From: Mycetocola lacteus
GTDB taxonomy: Bacteria; Actinomycetota; Actinomycetes; Actinomycetales; Microbacteriaceae
Assembly (NCBI RefSeq): GCF_003667575.1
Contig: NZ_RCUY01000009.1
Coordinates: 310,001-374,000 of the forward strand
DNA length: 64,000 nucleotides
Direction: 5' to 3'
Program-made: the position numbers and the translations under genes
Notes under the pieces: model-generated
What the model was told of the DNA's origin: nothing
The model's input: only the letters and a program-made list of their open reading frames with translations
The model's database searches: none
Shown here: positions 63,293 to 64,000 of the stretch, piece by piece
Numbering within the stretch: position 1 is the stretch's first letter
Layout: every line of letters starts with the position of its first letter

Positions 63293-63948
63293 GCGCCGCG
63301 CTCCGCGCTGACCTGGGTGAGGACCTGCTCAAAGGCCTGCGCCTCCTGAGCGCCGGACACCCCATACTTGCCGTCGATCACAAAGAACGGGACGCCCTGG
63401 ATTCCATACCCCTGGGCCTGCGCCTGGTCGGCACGGACATCCGCCAGATAACGGTCGGATTCCAAGGCGGCGGTCAATTCCGCCGCGTCCAGTCCCACGC
63501 TGGCACCGAGCTCGGCCAGGTCGGCGATCTTCCCCACGTGCTTCCCCTCGGTGAAGTAGGCACGGAAGAGTACCTCGGCGAGCTCGCGCTGCTTGCCGTG
63601 CGCCTTGGCAAAGTGCAGCGCCTGGTGGGCAAGCACCGTGTTGGTGTGACGCAGCTTGTCGAAGTTAAACTCCAGGCCGGTCTGGGCGGCAATCCCGGTC
63701 ACACGTCCCAGCATCTCGGTGATCTGCTCGGCGGGCATGCCCTTGTGATTCACCAGGAAGTCCAGCTCGCTGCCCTCGAAGTCAACCGGGGTGTCCGGTG
63801 CCAGCTCGAAGGAGTGGTACTCCACCTCGACCGGAGTATCGGAACCGGCGGCGAAGGCGGCCACTCCCGCCTCAAACTTGCGCTTGCCGATGAAGCACCA
63901 CGGGCACGCGATGTCGGACCAGATGTCTACCTTGATGGGTTCAGTCAT
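63289..63948 (-). CDS. DsbA-family oxidoreductase, FrnE-like
   Basis: 219 residues from ATG at 63948; the upstream in-frame ATG at 63975 also possible. Thioredoxin fold with CPWC motif in DIWSDIACPWCFIGKRKFE, helical insert, and cis-Pro in GVPFFVIDGKYGVSGAQ. FrnE proteins have no signal peptide and act in the cytoplasm, often in oxidative stress. Coupled to a 51-residue Cys protein downstream. Confidence 0.92.
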   Translation of the reverse strand: MTEPIKVDIWSDIACPWCFIGKRKFEAGVAAFAAGSDTPVEVEYHSFELAPDTPVDFEGSELDFLVNHKGMPAEQITEMLGRVTGIAAQTGLEFNFDKLRHTNTVLAHQALHFAKAHGKQRELAEVLFRAYFTEGKHVGKIADLAELGASVGLDAAELTAALESDRYLADVRADQAQAQGYGIQGVPFFVIDGKYGVSGAQEAQAFEQVLTQVSAERGA

Positions 63949-64000
63949 ACCCAGGCCAACCCGGCACCCGGACAAAACATTCCCAAAAGAAATTCTTCGG

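Overview
The window is GC-rich, densely packed actinobacterial chromosome. The coproporphyrin-dependent haem route (hemQ with hemY and an Fe-S type ferrochelatase), a glycosyltransferase/PIG-L deacetylase pair of mycothiol type, AzlCD/Lrp, RNase E with long Ala/Pro arms, and the nadD-rsfS, proBA, obg-rpmA-rplU housekeeping blocks together suggest a member of the Microbacteriaceae. That placement is inference; there is no rRNA gene in the window. No insertion sequence, prophage, CRISPR array or origin was recognised.

Region by region. 0-10.7 kb is a set of small regulator-plus-target modules: HxlR with a SnoaL-like protein, Lrp divergent from azlCD, an aldo/keto reductase-TetR-SDR operon with a clear operator over its promoter, and LysR divergent from a second aldo/keto reductase. 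10.9-18.3 kb is the most accessory-looking part: an LPXTG-anchored beta-propeller/Ig surface protein, a 61-residue orphan, a membrane-GAF-like protein, a MarR protein whose apparent operator is repeated in front of a metallo-hydrolase/FAH operon, and two tandem paralogous hypotheticals beside tRNA-Ala(GGC). 18.7-21 kb is a PadR-controlled drug-efflux pump.

21-31.4 kb holds the complete haem pathway from glutamyl-tRNA to haem: hemE-Y-Q-H-C-D-B-L as one tightly overlapping leftward operon, divergent from hemA, followed by an orphan iron-siderophore-type ATPase. 32.4-33.3 kb is an unusual cluster of short tandem repeats, including an 8-bp array about 204 bp long. 33-38.5 kb has the mycothiol-type pair, a coupled ECF-like sigma-ogt-tag DNA-alkylation repair operon and a large membrane protein. 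Then come an SNF2 helicase, an aliphatic sulfonate-type ABC operon, LysR/TDT transporter and a second identical tRNA-Ala. 46.8-54 kb is housekeeping: rsfS, nadD, proA, proB, obg, rpmA, rplU. 54.3-58.9 kb holds a DUF4031 gene and a GH3 glycosidase-sugar transporter operon with TetR. The end has RNase E, a VKOR-family protein and a FrnE/DsbA-family protein coupled to a 51-residue Cys protein that appears not to have been called as a gene.

A window-wide theme is a leaderless-type start: TANNNT lies 6-7 nt before the start codon of at least eight genes (including marR, hemA, proA and azlC) without a Shine-Dalgarno sequence. A related but weaker -10 (CATAAT) is similarly placed before the VKOR gene.
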